Source: Catenulispora acidiphila DSM 44928
Lineage (GTDB): Bacteria > Actinomycetota > Actinomycetes > Streptomycetales > Catenulisporaceae
Assembly: GCF_000024025.1 (NCBI RefSeq)
Contig: NC_013131.1
Coordinates: 3,224,001 to 3,288,000 of the forward strand
Direction: 5' to 3'
DNA length: 64,000 bases
Shown here: piece by piece, positions 1 through 7,529 of the stretch
Position numbering within the stretch: the first letter of the stretch is position 1
How the letters are laid out: each line of letters begins with the position of its first letter
The notes under the pieces: model-generated
Seen by the model: the letters and a program-made list of their open reading frames with translations, nothing else
Databases searched by the model: none
Told to the model about the DNA's origin: nothing
Made by a program: the position numbers and the translations under genes

Positions 1-67
1 CGAAGGCGTCGAAACATACTTAAGCGATCCCTTTACTATCTGGAGCCGTCGCTCTATAGTTAAGGAT

Positions 68-406
68 GTGCTTAACCAAGAGCCGTCCCTGGACCGGGTC
101 TTCCAGGCCCTGGCCGACCCGACCCGCCGCGCCATGGTCGAACGCCTGACACGCGGACCGGCTTCGGTCAGCGAGCTCGCGAAGCCGCTCCCGATGTCGC
201 TCCCGGCCGTCGTCCAGCACCTCCAAGTGCTGGAGGCAGGCGGACTGGTGCGGTCGGAGAAGGTCGGACGCGTCCGCACCTGCCGCATCGAGCCGATCGC
301 GCTGCGAGCGGCCGAGAACTGGCTCGGCGCGCAGCGCACGACCTGGGAGAGCCGTCTCGACCGTCTGGGCGACCTGCTCGCCGACGACCACAAGAACAAG
401 GACTGA
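68..406 (+). CDS. ArsR-family winged-helix repressor
   Basis: The protein has 112 residues, normal for ArsR-type regulators. It shows the usual N-terminal layout: FQALADPTRRAMVERL, then a helix-turn-helix with SVSELAKPLPMSLPAVVQHL, then a wing containing GLVRSEKVGR. No metal-binding cysteine pair (CVC type) is present, so it is probably not a metal sensor. The gene ends 5 bases before an AHSA1/SRPBCC gene. In actinobacteria ArsR-AHSA1 pairs are a common two-gene operon in which the regulator represses its own promoter. The start is the ATG at 68; an AT-rich stretch just upstream probably holds the promoter. Confidence 0.9.
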   Translation: MLNQEPSLDRVFQALADPTRRAMVERLTRGPASVSELAKPLPMSLPAVVQHLQVLEAGGLVRSEKVGRVRTCRIEPIALRAAENWLGAQRTTWESRLDRLGDLLADDHKNKD

Positions 407-411
407 CACCC

Positions 412-876
412 ATGACCGAACGTTTCATCACCCACTCCACCTTCGTCCTCGAGCGCGTCTATGACGCCCCGGTCGAGCGCGTGTTCGCCGCCTGGGGCGA
501 CCAGGAGGTCAAGCGGCGCTGGTTCTCCCCGACGATGGAAGTCGACTTCCGCGTCGGCGGCACCGAGCGCAGCACCTTCCGCAACCAGCCCGACGGCCCG
601 CTGTTCACCTACGAAGCCGTCTTCCGCGACATCGTCCCCAACGAGCGCATAGTTCTGACGAATCACATGCACAGCGACCAGGACCGCATCGCGGTAAACC
701 TCGTCAGCATCGAATTCGCACCCGAAAACGACGGCACACGCGTGACCATCACCGACCACGGCACATACCTCGACGGCAGGGATCGAGGCGACTGGCGCGA
801 AGAAGGCGTCGGGCAGGAACTGGATCGCCTCGCGATAGAGCTCAGGCCCACGGCGCTCACGTCGACGATGGTCTAG
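412..876 (+). CDS. AHSA1/SRPBCC-domain protein
   Basis: A 154-residue protein of the Activator-of-Hsp90-homologue-1-like START/SRPBCC fold. It begins with the family pattern VLERVYDAPVERVFAAW, followed by KRRWFSP, a central VDFRVGGTER and a C-terminal helix around GVGQELDRLA. Members bind small hydrophobic ligands; the ligand here is unknown. The gene is probably co-transcribed with the preceding ArsR gene. The last residues (about 140-154) do not look like a normal family C-terminus. The same frame continues past the TAG into a GyrI-like pseudogene, which suggests that the 3' end was altered when the neighbour decayed. Confidence 0.88.
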   Translation: MTERFITHSTFVLERVYDAPVERVFAAWGDQEVKRRWFSPTMEVDFRVGGTERSTFRNQPDGPLFTYEAVFRDIVPNERIVLTNHMHSDQDRIAVNLVSIEFAPENDGTRVTITDHGTYLDGRDRGDWREEGVGQELDRLAIELRPTALTSTMV

Positions 877-1330
877 CACGGGGAGCAGTCCTACGTCGCG
901 CTCTGAGGCCTGGCCACGCTTCAGACGATCGGTACCTTCGCCGCCCGACTGTCGGAGGTCTACGCCTGGCTGGACGCGCACGGCGTCGAGCCGGCCGGCC
1001 CAGCGATCATCTGCTACCGCGTCATCGACATATGGCGCGAGCTGGACATCGAGGGGGAGTGCCCACCAAGGACCGCGAGCAGCCCGATGGCGGACTCGTC
1101 GCCGACGTCCTGCCCGCCGGACGCTACGTGTCGGTCACACACATCAGACACCCCGACGAGCGCATCGACGTCACCACCGGGACGCTCGCCTGGGCCCAAG
1201 CCCGCGGCCTCGCCTGGGATCAGCATCCGAGCGACACGGGCGACGTCTGGGGCGGCCGCCTCGAGGTCCAGCACGTCGGTCCGCTACAAGGGGCCGAGCT
1301 CGACAAGTGCGAGTCAGAACTCCGCGGGTC
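877..1330 (+). pseudogene. decayed GyrI-like small-molecule-binding protein
   Basis: The conceptual translation resembles the GyrI-like/AraC effector-binding family: EQSYVAL, then LQTIGTFAARLSEVYAWL, AHGVEPAGPAI, YRVIDIWRELDIE, and, after a shift of frame near 1045-1075, VADVLPAGRYVSVTHI and TLAWAQARGLAWDQHP. It is broken three times. A TAG at 874-876 and a TGA at 904-906 (probably a former CGA) interrupt the first part, which is in the frame of the upstream AHSA1 gene. The second half needs another frame. Such proteins usually sit beside AHSA1/ArsR genes, so this was likely the third gene of the operon. Confidence 0.7.
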
Positions 1331-1398
1331 AGAGGGAGAGGAGCCCGCCTTCGGCGGCGCTGGATCCACCACCTTCGCTTCCCATCGCGTGTAAGAAG

Positions 1399-1432
1399 CG
1401 CCCGGACGGCGGTCGGTACCGCCATCCGGGCG
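1399..1432. terminator. stem-loop terminator
   Basis: CGCCCGGA at 1399-1406 pairs with TCCGGGCG at 1425-1432, and an inner GGCGG/CCGCC-type stem lies in between. It sits immediately downstream of the leftward exported-protein gene ending at 1438 and probably terminates it. Confidence 0.65.
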
Positions 1433-1437
1433 TGCTC

Positions 1438-2403
1438 TCAGTGGTAGTTCACGTTGTGCAGGCGGGCCTTGTAGAACTCCGCGCCGTAGGACAGGCCGCG
1501 GGTGAAGGAGGGGTCGCCCACCGGGTCGAAGAACTGGACGTTCGGGTTGACCCAGTTGCGGGTGTCTCCGTGGTAGTCCTTGCCGGTCGCCTGGACCCAG
1601 AATGCCTCGCCGGACTGGTACATGGAGAACGACTTCACGCTTGAGTTCTCGTGGATCACGGTGACGACGTGCGTGGTCTTCTGGATGGAGATCACCGAGC
1701 CGCTGCGGGAGGCCAGCAGGAGGCCGGAGTCGTTGTAGGCCGCGTCGAGGCTGTGGCCCAGGCTCGAGCCGATACTGACATTGGTTCCGGCGCCGAGCCG
1801 GAAGGAGCGGTAGGTTCCGGAGATCGGGTACGACGTGGCCTTGTCCTGGCCGATCGCCCACAGGCGGTTTGCCACGTCGTCGAACCACAGGCCGTGGGCG
1901 CCGGGGAACGAGATCGTCTGCACCAGCGCGAGGGTGCTCGGGTCGCTGACCGCGGTCGGGGCGTAGACGCTCAGTTTTCCCGGGGTGGTGGAGGCGGTGA
2001 CGATCGCCCCGACGTTCGGGATCCGCTCGATCGCGTGCGGATTGTCGCCAGGGCTGGCCGACCACAGCAGGCTGCCGGTGCCCTGGGTGCCGGACGCGCT
2101 CTTCTTCAGGAGGCCGACGTTGCCGCCGGACGCCGTGAACAGCGCGATCTCGCCGAACGCGGCGGTGCTCCGGAACTTGACGTCGGACAGGTTCGACCAG
2201 CCCCCGCCGCCGGGCGAGAAGATCCACTTGGGGGTGGTCCAGGTGGAGGTGTTGGTATAAATCTGGACCTGGTTGCGATACTGCTCGCACACCGCCACGT
2301 CGTACGAGATCGCGGCCTGTGCCGGACCCGCCCCGAGCAGCGAGGCTGCGGGCACCGCGGCGCCCACCGCGACCGCGGACTTCAACAGGGTTCTTCTGTC
2401 CAT
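1438..2403 (-). CDS. Tat-exported beta-propeller-like protein
   Basis: The 321-residue protein starts MDRRTLLKSAVAVG, a twin-arginine-type signal peptide with an A-rich cleavage region ending near GPAQA (about residue 30). The mature part has repeated WxxxxG and HGLWFDD-like blades typical of exported beta-propeller proteins with no obvious catalytic residues. The exact family is not recognised. The start at 2403 is chosen because AAGGAG lies 7-12 bases upstream and because the signal peptide begins there, although the frame stays open far upstream to 2859. A hairpin follows the stop codon. Confidence 0.75.
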   Translation of the reverse strand: MDRRTLLKSAVAVGAAVPAASLLGAGPAQAAISYDVAVCEQYRNQVQIYTNTSTWTTPKWIFSPGGGGWSNLSDVKFRSTAAFGEIALFTASGGNVGLLKKSASGTQGTGSLLWSASPGDNPHAIERIPNVGAIVTASTTPGKLSVYAPTAVSDPSTLALVQTISFPGAHGLWFDDVANRLWAIGQDKATSYPISGTYRSFRLGAGTNVSIGSSLGHSLDAAYNDSGLLLASRSGSVISIQKTTHVVTVIHENSSVKSFSMYQSGEAFWVQATGKDYHGDTRNWVNPNVQFFDPVGDPSFTRGLSYGAEFYKARLHNVNYH

Positions 2404-2781
2404 CGAACACTCCTTGATATCAGAGCCCGAACCAAGGGACCCAGCTTCACCAGGCGGCTCCGGCGGGGTCAAGGCGATGGGACGGGTGCGGGACAAGTCC
2501 GGGACGACAGGAGCCCGTCCAGGCATCGCCGCGTGGCTGTTGTGAGCGTTTGCGTTATTCGGGTCTGGCGAATCATGTGACGTTCCCTGGTCGGAGGACC
2601 GCAGTGTGGTCCGCTCCGTGGGATCCGGCAAAATGATCGGCATCACGCTCACCCCATGCTCGACCAGCAGAGCCTGGACGGCTTCCATGCCTACGTCCGT
2701 GAGAACGGGCCAGCATTGTTCGACCATGGCGGTCCACCGCCCCGCCTGCTCAGGGGTCAGTCCGGCTATCTGGTTGAACAT
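2404..2781 (-). other. open, possibly coding leader in frame with the exported protein
   Basis: Upstream of the Tat signal the same frame remains open. An ATG at 2781, with GGAG about 6 bases before it, would encode MFNQIAGLTPEQAGRWTAMV followed by a plausible amphipathic segment and then a low-complexity proline-rich stretch that runs into the exported protein without a stop. It may be a small gene that has lost its stop codon, or chance GC-rich open frame. A 470-residue fusion would bury the signal peptide, so it is not annotated as one gene. Confidence 0.3.
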
Positions 2782-2825
2782 GATCACTCCATTTGCTGTG
2801 TTGCCGTCCTCCATAGGATGGCGCT

Positions 2826-3311
2826 GTGCCCGATCGCGAGAGATTGTCCCGCTCGTCATTCCGACGGATCCAGCCGATATCGCAGCCCCGACCCCTGACC
2901 CTCCTGCCGCAAAGGATCTGGTCGGCAGACAACTGGGACCGGTTGCAGGCGGGATACCGTGCCGGGGACATGGAAGAGAAGTGGAACGTGTTCGCCGAGG
3001 ACAACGTGGTGTTCATGCACCGCAGTTGGACCGGCCTTGGAATGTATGAGGTGACGTTCAACCCCGCCGACGGCGACGGCTGTCGGATCACTCAAGCCGT
3101 GGTCGAGGGCGATGCCGAGCGGAACCGGCCTGAGGACGACGAGTTCGACTGCGTCATGCTCGAGCTCGTGCTGAGCGCGATCGTGCTTGGGGAACCCGCG
3201 CAACAGGCCCGAGAGCGGCTTGTCGCCCTGCGCCGTAGAACAGCCGACGGCGCGAACCTTCCAGCCGGCGCCCTCCTGCACTCGGTCGTGGGTCTGCGAT
3301 CAGACCCGTAA
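2826..3311 (+). CDS. actinobacterial hypothetical protein
   Basis: A 161-residue protein. The core, IWSADNWDRLQAGYRAGDME followed by EKWNVF and FMHRSWTG, matches from memory a widespread uncharacterised actinobacterial family. The first 30 residues are arginine/proline rich, and a later start is possible. No catalytic motif or membrane segment is visible. It precedes an excisionase-like gene and an integrase remnant, so it may be old cargo at that integration site. Function unknown. Confidence 0.6.
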   Translation: MPDRERLSRSSFRRIQPISQPRPLTLLPQRIWSADNWDRLQAGYRAGDMEEKWNVFAEDNVVFMHRSWTGLGMYEVTFNPADGDGCRITQAVVEGDAERNRPEDDEFDCVMLELVLSAIVLGEPAQQARERLVALRRRTADGANLPAGALLHSVVGLRSDP

Positions 3312-3366
3312 GGTCAGGGGACTGCGCCACCCATCGAAAACCGCACTGGGCAGCGATGCCGACATC

Positions 3367-3585
3367 GTGTACTCGAACACCGCCCGCAACGACGACTTCT
3401 TGAGCGCAGGGGAACTGGCTTCGCTCATTCACGTCGACCCTTCGACGCTGCGGCGCTGGCGCACTGCCAAGCCGCCGAAGGGTCCGGCGTTCACGCGACT
3501 CTCCCCGCGTGTCGTCGTCTACGACATCGTCGATGTCCGCGGCTGGATCGCCATCAGCTGTATCGACCCGGCGGAGGGCGTCTGA
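3367..3585 (+). CDS. excisionase-like helix-turn-helix protein
   Basis: From the GTG at 3367 the frame encodes 72 residues with a MerR/AlpA-type winged-helix signature: FLSAGELASLIHVDPSTLRR, then WRTAKPPKGP and VVVYDIVDVRGWI. This size and fold suit an excisionase that bends DNA for a tyrosine integrase, and the gene is followed directly by an integrase remnant, the usual xis-int order of actinomycete integrative elements. The start is inferred from domain length; the upstream part of the open frame looks non-coding. Confidence 0.6.
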   Translation: MYSNTARNDDFLSAGELASLIHVDPSTLRRWRTAKPPKGPAFTRLSPRVVVYDIVDVRGWIAISCIDPAEGV

Positions 3586-3683
3586 TGGCAGAGTAGATCG
3601 ACGTTTCGCAATGCGGGGGTTGGAGGACAAGACGATGAATCCATACTCGGCCGGCTGGAGGAAATTGGTCGTGCCTTCGAGGA

Positions 3684-3860
3684 GTGCCCATCCACGTCCT
3701 GCGGGTGATCGCGGGGCACGGGTCGCTGTCCACGACCCAGCGATACCTGCACCCGGACCGGAAGCGGATCCAGGACGCTGGAACATCGCTGAATGACTTC
3801 CTCAAGACCCAGTGGCCCCCAATTGGCCCCCAAGAGCCTCAGGAGTCCGCAGAGGCATAG
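3684..3860 (+). pseudogene. C-terminal remnant of a tyrosine integrase
   Basis: The last 59 codons of a tyrosine recombinase remain: VPIHVLRVIAGHGSLSTTQR then YLHPD. GHGSLSTT and the Y of QRYLHPD match the conserved GH...TT and catalytic tyrosine of the C-terminal domain. The N-terminal and core-binding domains and the RxxH-containing part are missing, so the protein cannot recombine DNA. It follows an excisionase-like gene and precedes a tRNA-Pro 3' end copy, as expected for the att-proximal end of an integrative element. Confidence 0.75.
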
Positions 3861-3876
3861 CAGTGCCCGGAGAATG

Positions 3877-3924
3877 ACGAAGGCCGGTTGACCTGGGTAA
3901 ACTCCCAAGATAACCGGCCTTCGT
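3877..3924. terminator. long perfect hairpin after the integrase remnant
   Basis: ACGAAGGCCGGTT (3877-3889) and AACCGGCCTTCGT (3912-3924) are perfect inverted repeats of 13 bases around a 22-base loop that contains a smaller CTGGG/CCCAG-like pair. Its place between the integrase stop and the tRNA-derived att sequence suggests the integrase terminator, or an arm structure of the att region. Confidence 0.65.
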
Positions 3925-3927
3925 TGC

Positions 3928-3971
3928 GGTCGGGCTGACAGGATTTGAACCTGCGACCCCTTGACCCCCAG
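3928..3971 (-). repeat. att-site remnant: 3' half of a tRNA-Pro(GGG) gene
   Basis: On the minus strand the sequence reads CTGGGGG TCAAG, a variable loop, GCAGG TTCAAAT CCTGT and CAGCCCG A. This is the anticodon loop, T arm and acceptor 3' strand of a tRNA-Pro with anticodon GGG. The bases to the right do not complete the 5' half (the expected CTTGA stem strand is absent), so it is not a functional tRNA. Such 3' copies are the identity segments left by elements that integrate into tRNA genes. Confidence 0.7.
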
Positions 3972-4107
3972 TCTCGCGGGTTCAAGCCCCTGACCAGGCT
4001 CGGAGGAAAGCGCTGGGAGACAATCAGGTGTTTTGCTGAACCTCGCCGACCTTAGCCGACCCTCACCGACGCCGCCTGTAAGTGATCGTCTCCCACGTTT
4101 CTCCCAC

Positions 4108-4458
4108 CTATCGGCTGCCGGAACTCCTCGCCGCAGGGAGGCGGTACACGTCCGCCATGTCCTCGCCGAGGCGCACCGCCCACTTCAGCTCGTCGGCTTG
4201 TCGTGTGCTGGTGAATGTCGTCAGGACCCCCACCATGATCGCGCCTGTGCCACACACGACCCCAACGCCTGCTGCGGCGATCTCGACGCCGAGTACGCCG
4301 CTATCGTCCCCCGGCGAGCGGCGATCCATGTTGGTGAAGAACGCCGCAGCGAACGCCGCGCCGGCCAAGAGTAGGCCAATGATGCAGTGGCGCCGAAACC
4401 GGGCGAAGGGTTCGTGATGGTCGGTGTCCTGTTGACGCCTGCGGGCTAAATGCCGCAT
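4108..4458 (-). CDS. small membrane protein
   Basis: A 116-residue protein starting at the ATG at 4458 with GGAGG about 8 bases upstream. It has a basic N-terminus (MRHLARRR) and two predicted membrane segments, CIIGLLLAGAAFAAAFF and VEIAAAGVGVVCGTGAIMVG, separated by a short acidic loop, then a cytoplasmic tail. No family recognised. It lies alone next to the att remnant and may be the first gene of the element that extends to the right. Confidence 0.65.
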   Translation of the reverse strand: MRHLARRRQQDTDHHEPFARFRRHCIIGLLLAGAAFAAAFFTNMDRRSPGDDSGVLGVEIAAAGVGVVCGTGAIMVGVLTTFTSTRQADELKWAVRLGEDMADVYRLPAARSSGSR

Positions 4459-4732
4459 GGGTGTGTCCTCCAGACGACGTGCGAATACGACTCGACGCCG
4501 TCCCGTTCGCCAGCCCAGTCCACGGTGACGTGATCGGCGCGCATCAGCGCACGCTAGCGCCTTACGCGCCCCCTGACTACGTGGAAGAAAACGTGACTCC
4601 CAACAAACTGGGATGAACGGCGTCACTCTTCCGGGTGAACCATGGTCAAGTGACGCATGACCCTGACATGAGCTGCGCATTCGTATACGGTGCGTAAATT
4701 GCGACGTGATCCAATAGCGCCGGGGGAGCGGG
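4459..4732. other. intergenic regulatory region between divergent genes
   Basis: This is a 274-base region with no convincing gene. It holds an imperfect inverted repeat GTGAC/GTCAC around 4594-4626 and must carry the promoters of the divergent flanking genes. The rightward gene has a strong ribosome site (GGGGGAGCGGG) just before its ATG at 4733. Confidence 0.4.
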
Positions 4733-5554
4733 ATGATCTGGGACGTTCCACACCACCGAGGGGCAGGGTTTTCCCTGTACGTGCTCCGGCCCGCTGGGGT
4801 TTACCCGGTCCTTGCGGATCTATGCGCTAAGCCCGGACTGCGGCCCGCCGAGCTGACGCATCGGCTGGAGTTGGCGACCGCCGTAGATGCCCCTCTTATT
4901 GATGCTCGAGAGCCGCCTGAGGGAATGAGTCATCTGCTGGGTCACCTACGCGACGCGGGGCTGATCGTGCGCAACAGGGGCACATTACGTGGTGCTCACA
5001 CGCGCTACAGCGCGACCGAACTCGGCACGGGGCTCGTCGGGGCACTGCGTCCGGTGACGGACTGGGCGGTGGCCGACTTTGGCTTCGTGGTCGCGGCAAC
5101 GCGGGTTCGACTGGGCCTGGCGCCGCTCGACGGCCTGGTGCCTACCAGCAGGTGCCAGGAGCGCTCGGCGACGAATATGGCGATCAACCTTCTGGCAGGC
5201 CTGTGGACGAACGTGTTGATGGTGTACGTGGACTCCGCCGGCGAGGGAGGCATAGGGCCGCAAAGCCTGGAGGAGGCGGTGAACGGAGACATCAAGGCTT
5301 CCAGCGGTGAGGGCCGAGTGGTGCGACCGCTACCGCACGGCACCATGCATGCGACGCTGAAGGCGCTGGTGGCGCGGGGGCTGCTGCTGCGTGTGGAGTA
5401 TCCGCCGCAGGTGAGGTATTCGCTGTCGACTCACGGCCGCGGTTTGATGGACGCGTGGTGGCAGGTGGCTGACACATGGGGGATCGCGAATGACAATAAG
5501 CTGTTCCGGATTGTGGCGAAGACGTCGGGCTGGTTCCAGTCTGCGGAGGGCTGA
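4733..5554 (+). CDS. two-domain winged-helix (HxlR-like) regulator
   Basis: The 273-residue protein contains two winged-helix modules in tandem. The first (about residues 25-110) has PAELTHRLEL and GMSHLLGHLRDAGLIVR followed by RYSATELG. The second (about 185-255) has THMATLKALVAR-like HATLKALVARGLLLRVEYPP and RYSLSTHGRGLMDAWW. Duplicated HxlR-like domains of this length are found in actinobacteria and probably act as DNA-binding regulators with an internal pseudo-dimer. It is a single gene, converging with the CYTH gene whose stop codon lies one base away. Confidence 0.7.
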   Translation: MIWDVPHHRGAGFSLYVLRPAGVYPVLADLCAKPGLRPAELTHRLELATAVDAPLIDAREPPEGMSHLLGHLRDAGLIVRNRGTLRGAHTRYSATELGTGLVGALRPVTDWAVADFGFVVAATRVRLGLAPLDGLVPTSRCQERSATNMAINLLAGLWTNVLMVYVDSAGEGGIGPQSLEEAVNGDIKASSGEGRVVRPLPHGTMHATLKALVARGLLLRVEYPPQVRYSLSTHGRGLMDAWWQVADTWGIANDNKLFRIVAKTSGWFQSAEG

Positions 5555-5555
5555 C

Positions 5556-6119
5556 CTAGGCGCCCCGGGACCGCTTCACCGCGTCCGTGTAGAGCTCCGT
5601 CGTCAGGTCGTCGTCGTTGATGCCGAGTTCGTGTAGTACGCCGCGGACTGCGTCAAGCGCCGCGGACAGCCCGTCCTCCTGCTCGACGACCGTTTCGACT
5701 TCCAGGAACGTCCCTTCGATCTCGGGCACCGTCACCAGCGTTGCGAGCATCGGGTGTCCGTCGTGTTCGAACTCGAAGTTCTCGCAGCGCTTGGAGAAGG
5801 TCAGCGCCGGCCGGTAGCCGAGTCCTTCCAGGATCGCCGCGACGGCTTCCGGATCGGCAACCTCGGTCTCGAACTCGGGCTTCGACCCGCTTGCCTCGTC
5901 GACCGCCGGCGCCTTGAACGTGAGCAGGTGCCGGACCGAGTCCTGTGTCTCGATAGTCCGGAGCCGCAACTCTCGGCCGCCGGACATGAACCCGTCGCCT
6001 GCGCGGTCGTAGTAGGTGTCGTGGTACACGGCCTGCGTAACGTCTGCCCGGCTGGCAAGCCCGGCACGGACCGTCTGCGGGTCACCCACTCGAGCTTTGA
6101 GTTCGGCTTCGATCGACAT
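5556..6119 (-). CDS. CYTH-domain protein (class IV adenylate cyclase/thiamine triphosphatase-like)
   Basis: This 187-residue protein has the CYTH signature at its very start: IEAELKA supplies the ExExK motif that opens the triphosphate tunnel. Further conserved charged strands follow: HDTYYDR, RELRLRTIE, LLTFKAP, FSKRCENFEF and TFLEVETVV. CYTH enzymes act on triphosphate compounds with divalent metal. CyaB-type adenylate cyclase and thiamine triphosphatase cannot be separated here by eye. It lies downstream of the XRE regulator by 11 bases, so the two are probably one transcript. Confidence 0.85.
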   Translation of the reverse strand: MSIEAELKARVGDPQTVRAGLASRADVTQAVYHDTYYDRAGDGFMSGGRELRLRTIETQDSVRHLLTFKAPAVDEASGSKPEFETEVADPEAVAAILEGLGYRPALTFSKRCENFEFEHDGHPMLATLVTVPEIEGTFLEVETVVEQEDGLSAALDAVRGVLHELGINDDDLTTELYTDAVKRSRGA

Positions 6120-6130
6120 GGCGGACCCTT

Positions 6131-7003
6131 TCAGATGAAGCGTTCGGAGGTTGCGACAAGCTCATCGATCGCACGCCGGAAGCCGCGGTGCAGCGATGCC
6201 CCGGACAGCACGTCGACACGGCACACGGGGGACTCGTGCCCCTCCCAACCTTCGTCGAACGTCGAGACGAAGCTGATCTCATCCGTGGAGATGACCCGCC
6301 ATACCGGCAGCGCGGTGTACCGGTAGGCCTCCAGGCTGATGGCGGGGTGAAGCGTGAGCTCCGCCAGCTTGTGCTCCGCCAGGCGGATCCCGGCCGCGAA
6401 CCCGTCAGGGGACTCGCCGATCTCGACCGCGCGTCGGGCTGCCGCATCGCTATCGGCATCCAGGATCAGCACCCTGACCAGCAGCGCGCCGGGCCTGGTT
6501 GGCGTTGTCATGGCCGCACGCAGCAGGCTGTCGTTCAGGCCCCACAGCCCGAGCCCACGCACCGCGAGGATGTCCAGGGCGCTTGCGCCGGCCACCAACT
6601 GGCGTATGTCGCGGGCAGCGTCAGCCTGTACCGAGTAGTAGCGACCGACGATCCCGGCCGCAGCTACAAGGTCGTCGGCGGCGCCGGCCGCGCGGATACC
6701 GGAGGGCGCCAGACCCAACAGCATCCGGGCGCTGTCGGGCATGTTCAGTCCGTCGGCAATGCGTTCGAACATCTCCAGCGAAGTGACTTCACGCCGCCGG
6801 TTCACCAACTCGTTGAGGCGCCCCTGCCCGATACCGATGGCCTCGGCAAGCCGCGATTGGGACGCGCCGGTGTGCTGCTGTGCGAACCGCAGCAGGGCGC
6901 TGACGTTCCTGTCTCCAAGCGCTTGGCGCACGTCCGGACGGCGCCATGCGGTCGCAGGTAAGTGGACGGGGCCCGGCGGTGAGGTCACACCCGGAACATA
7001 CAT
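6131..7003 (-). CDS. XRE-family regulator with DUF5919-like domain
   Basis: In this 290-residue protein, residues about 35-90 form a helix-turn-helix (SALLRFAQQHTGASQSRLAE then IGIGQGRLNELVNRR). The remainder (about 110-288) matches the DUF5919-type domain seen in actinobacterial XRE proteins, with ALDILAVRGLGLWGLND and ALPVWRVISTDEISFVS. The annotated ATG at 7003 has no clear ribosome site and sits inside an inverted repeat (7002-7016), so the transcript may be leaderless or the true start lies downstream. Together with the divergent three-gene cassette it forms a regulated locus. Confidence 0.8.
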   Translation of the reverse strand: MYVPGVTSPPGPVHLPATAWRRPDVRQALGDRNVSALLRFAQQHTGASQSRLAEAIGIGQGRLNELVNRRREVTSLEMFERIADGLNMPDSARMLLGLAPSGIRAAGAADDLVAAAGIVGRYYSVQADAARDIRQLVAGASALDILAVRGLGLWGLNDSLLRAAMTTPTRPGALLVRVLILDADSDAAARRAVEIGESPDGFAAGIRLAEHKLAELTLHPAISLEAYRYTALPVWRVISTDEISFVSTFDEGWEGHESPVCRVDVLSGASLHRGFRRAIDELVATSERFI

Positions 7004-7016
7004 CTCAGGGTGAGAT
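7002..7016. promoter_or_regulatory. operator-like palindrome
   Basis: ATCTCA-GGG-TGAGAT is a perfect 6+6 inverted repeat lying between and partly inside the divergent starts of the XRE regulator and the 7066 gene. It is the best candidate for autoregulation by the XRE protein. Confidence 0.5.
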
Positions 7017-7065
7017 ACCCACCATGAGGTTGGCCTGTCGGGTTTCGTGGCGCACCGTGGAGACC

Positions 7066-7305
7066 ATGACCAGACCGCCCTGCCTGCCCGACGTCATGGC
7101 GTCGGAGATCCGGCACACCCTCGTGCCTGCGTCGAGCATCACGGCCGGCGATACTGTCCGGCACCTCGACATGTGGTTCGAAGTGCGCAGTGTGATGAGG
7201 CTGAACGGCGACGTGTGTATCGCGCTGAAGACGGCGAGCATGGAGCAGCGGCTGGTGCTGCAGGTTCCTGCCGACGCGCAGGTGATGACGTGGACTACGG
7301 CGTGA
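7066..7305 (+). CDS. small hypothetical protein of the XRE locus
   Basis: A 79-residue protein starting at ATG 7066 with GGAG five bases upstream; an ATG at 7024 is also in frame. The sequence TAGDTVRHLDMWFEVRSVMR suggests a small beta-barrel. It is the first of three genes linked by GTGA overlaps and is transcribed divergently from the XRE/DUF5919 regulator. This arrangement is familiar in actinomycete genomes, but the function is unknown. Confidence 0.55.
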   Translation: MTRPPCLPDVMASEIRHTLVPASSITAGDTVRHLDMWFEVRSVMRLNGDVCIALKTASMEQRLVLQVPADAQVMTWTTA

Positions 7306-7529
7306 GTGCCCCGGACTATTGGCTACGCCGACGTGCCGGTGACGGCGAGGCCGATGCCATCCGTGTCAACGCCGACGAAGCCGCGATGATTGCACAACGG
7401 CCAGGCGCGGTTGGTGACCTGTCCGGACGTGGGCTTGTCTGGCAGGAACCTGACAGCAGCTCGTATCTTGGCACGACGTTCGTCACGCTCACCCCAGTGT
7501 GGGAGTCCGGCGCGGCGGGTCCGCGGTGA
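7302..7529 (+). CDS. small hypothetical protein, second gene of cassette
   Basis: 75 residues from the GTG at 7302, which overlaps the preceding stop (GTGA), so translation is probably coupled. The translation contains YWLRRRAGDG and an acidic, aromatic C-terminal half (GLVWQEPDSSSYLGTTFVTL). It overlaps the next gene in the same way. No known domain recognised. Confidence 0.55.
   Translation: MSAPDYWLRRRAGDGEADAIRVNADEAAMIAQRPGAVGDLSGRGLVWQEPDSSSYLGTTFVTLTPVWESGAAGPR

Noticed and set aside
1220-2410. A 396-codon minus-strand frame overlapping the exported protein
   Set aside because: Arg/Pro-rich translation without motifs, in a different frame from the Tat-signal protein that has a ribosome site.
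3928-4020. A functional tRNA gene at the att remnant
   Set aside because: Only the 3' half can be folded; the acceptor 5' strand, D arm and 5' anticodon strand are absent.
6188-6961. A 257-codon plus-strand frame over the XRE gene
   Set aside because: Antisense shadow; the minus-strand product has an HTH and a known C-terminal domain.
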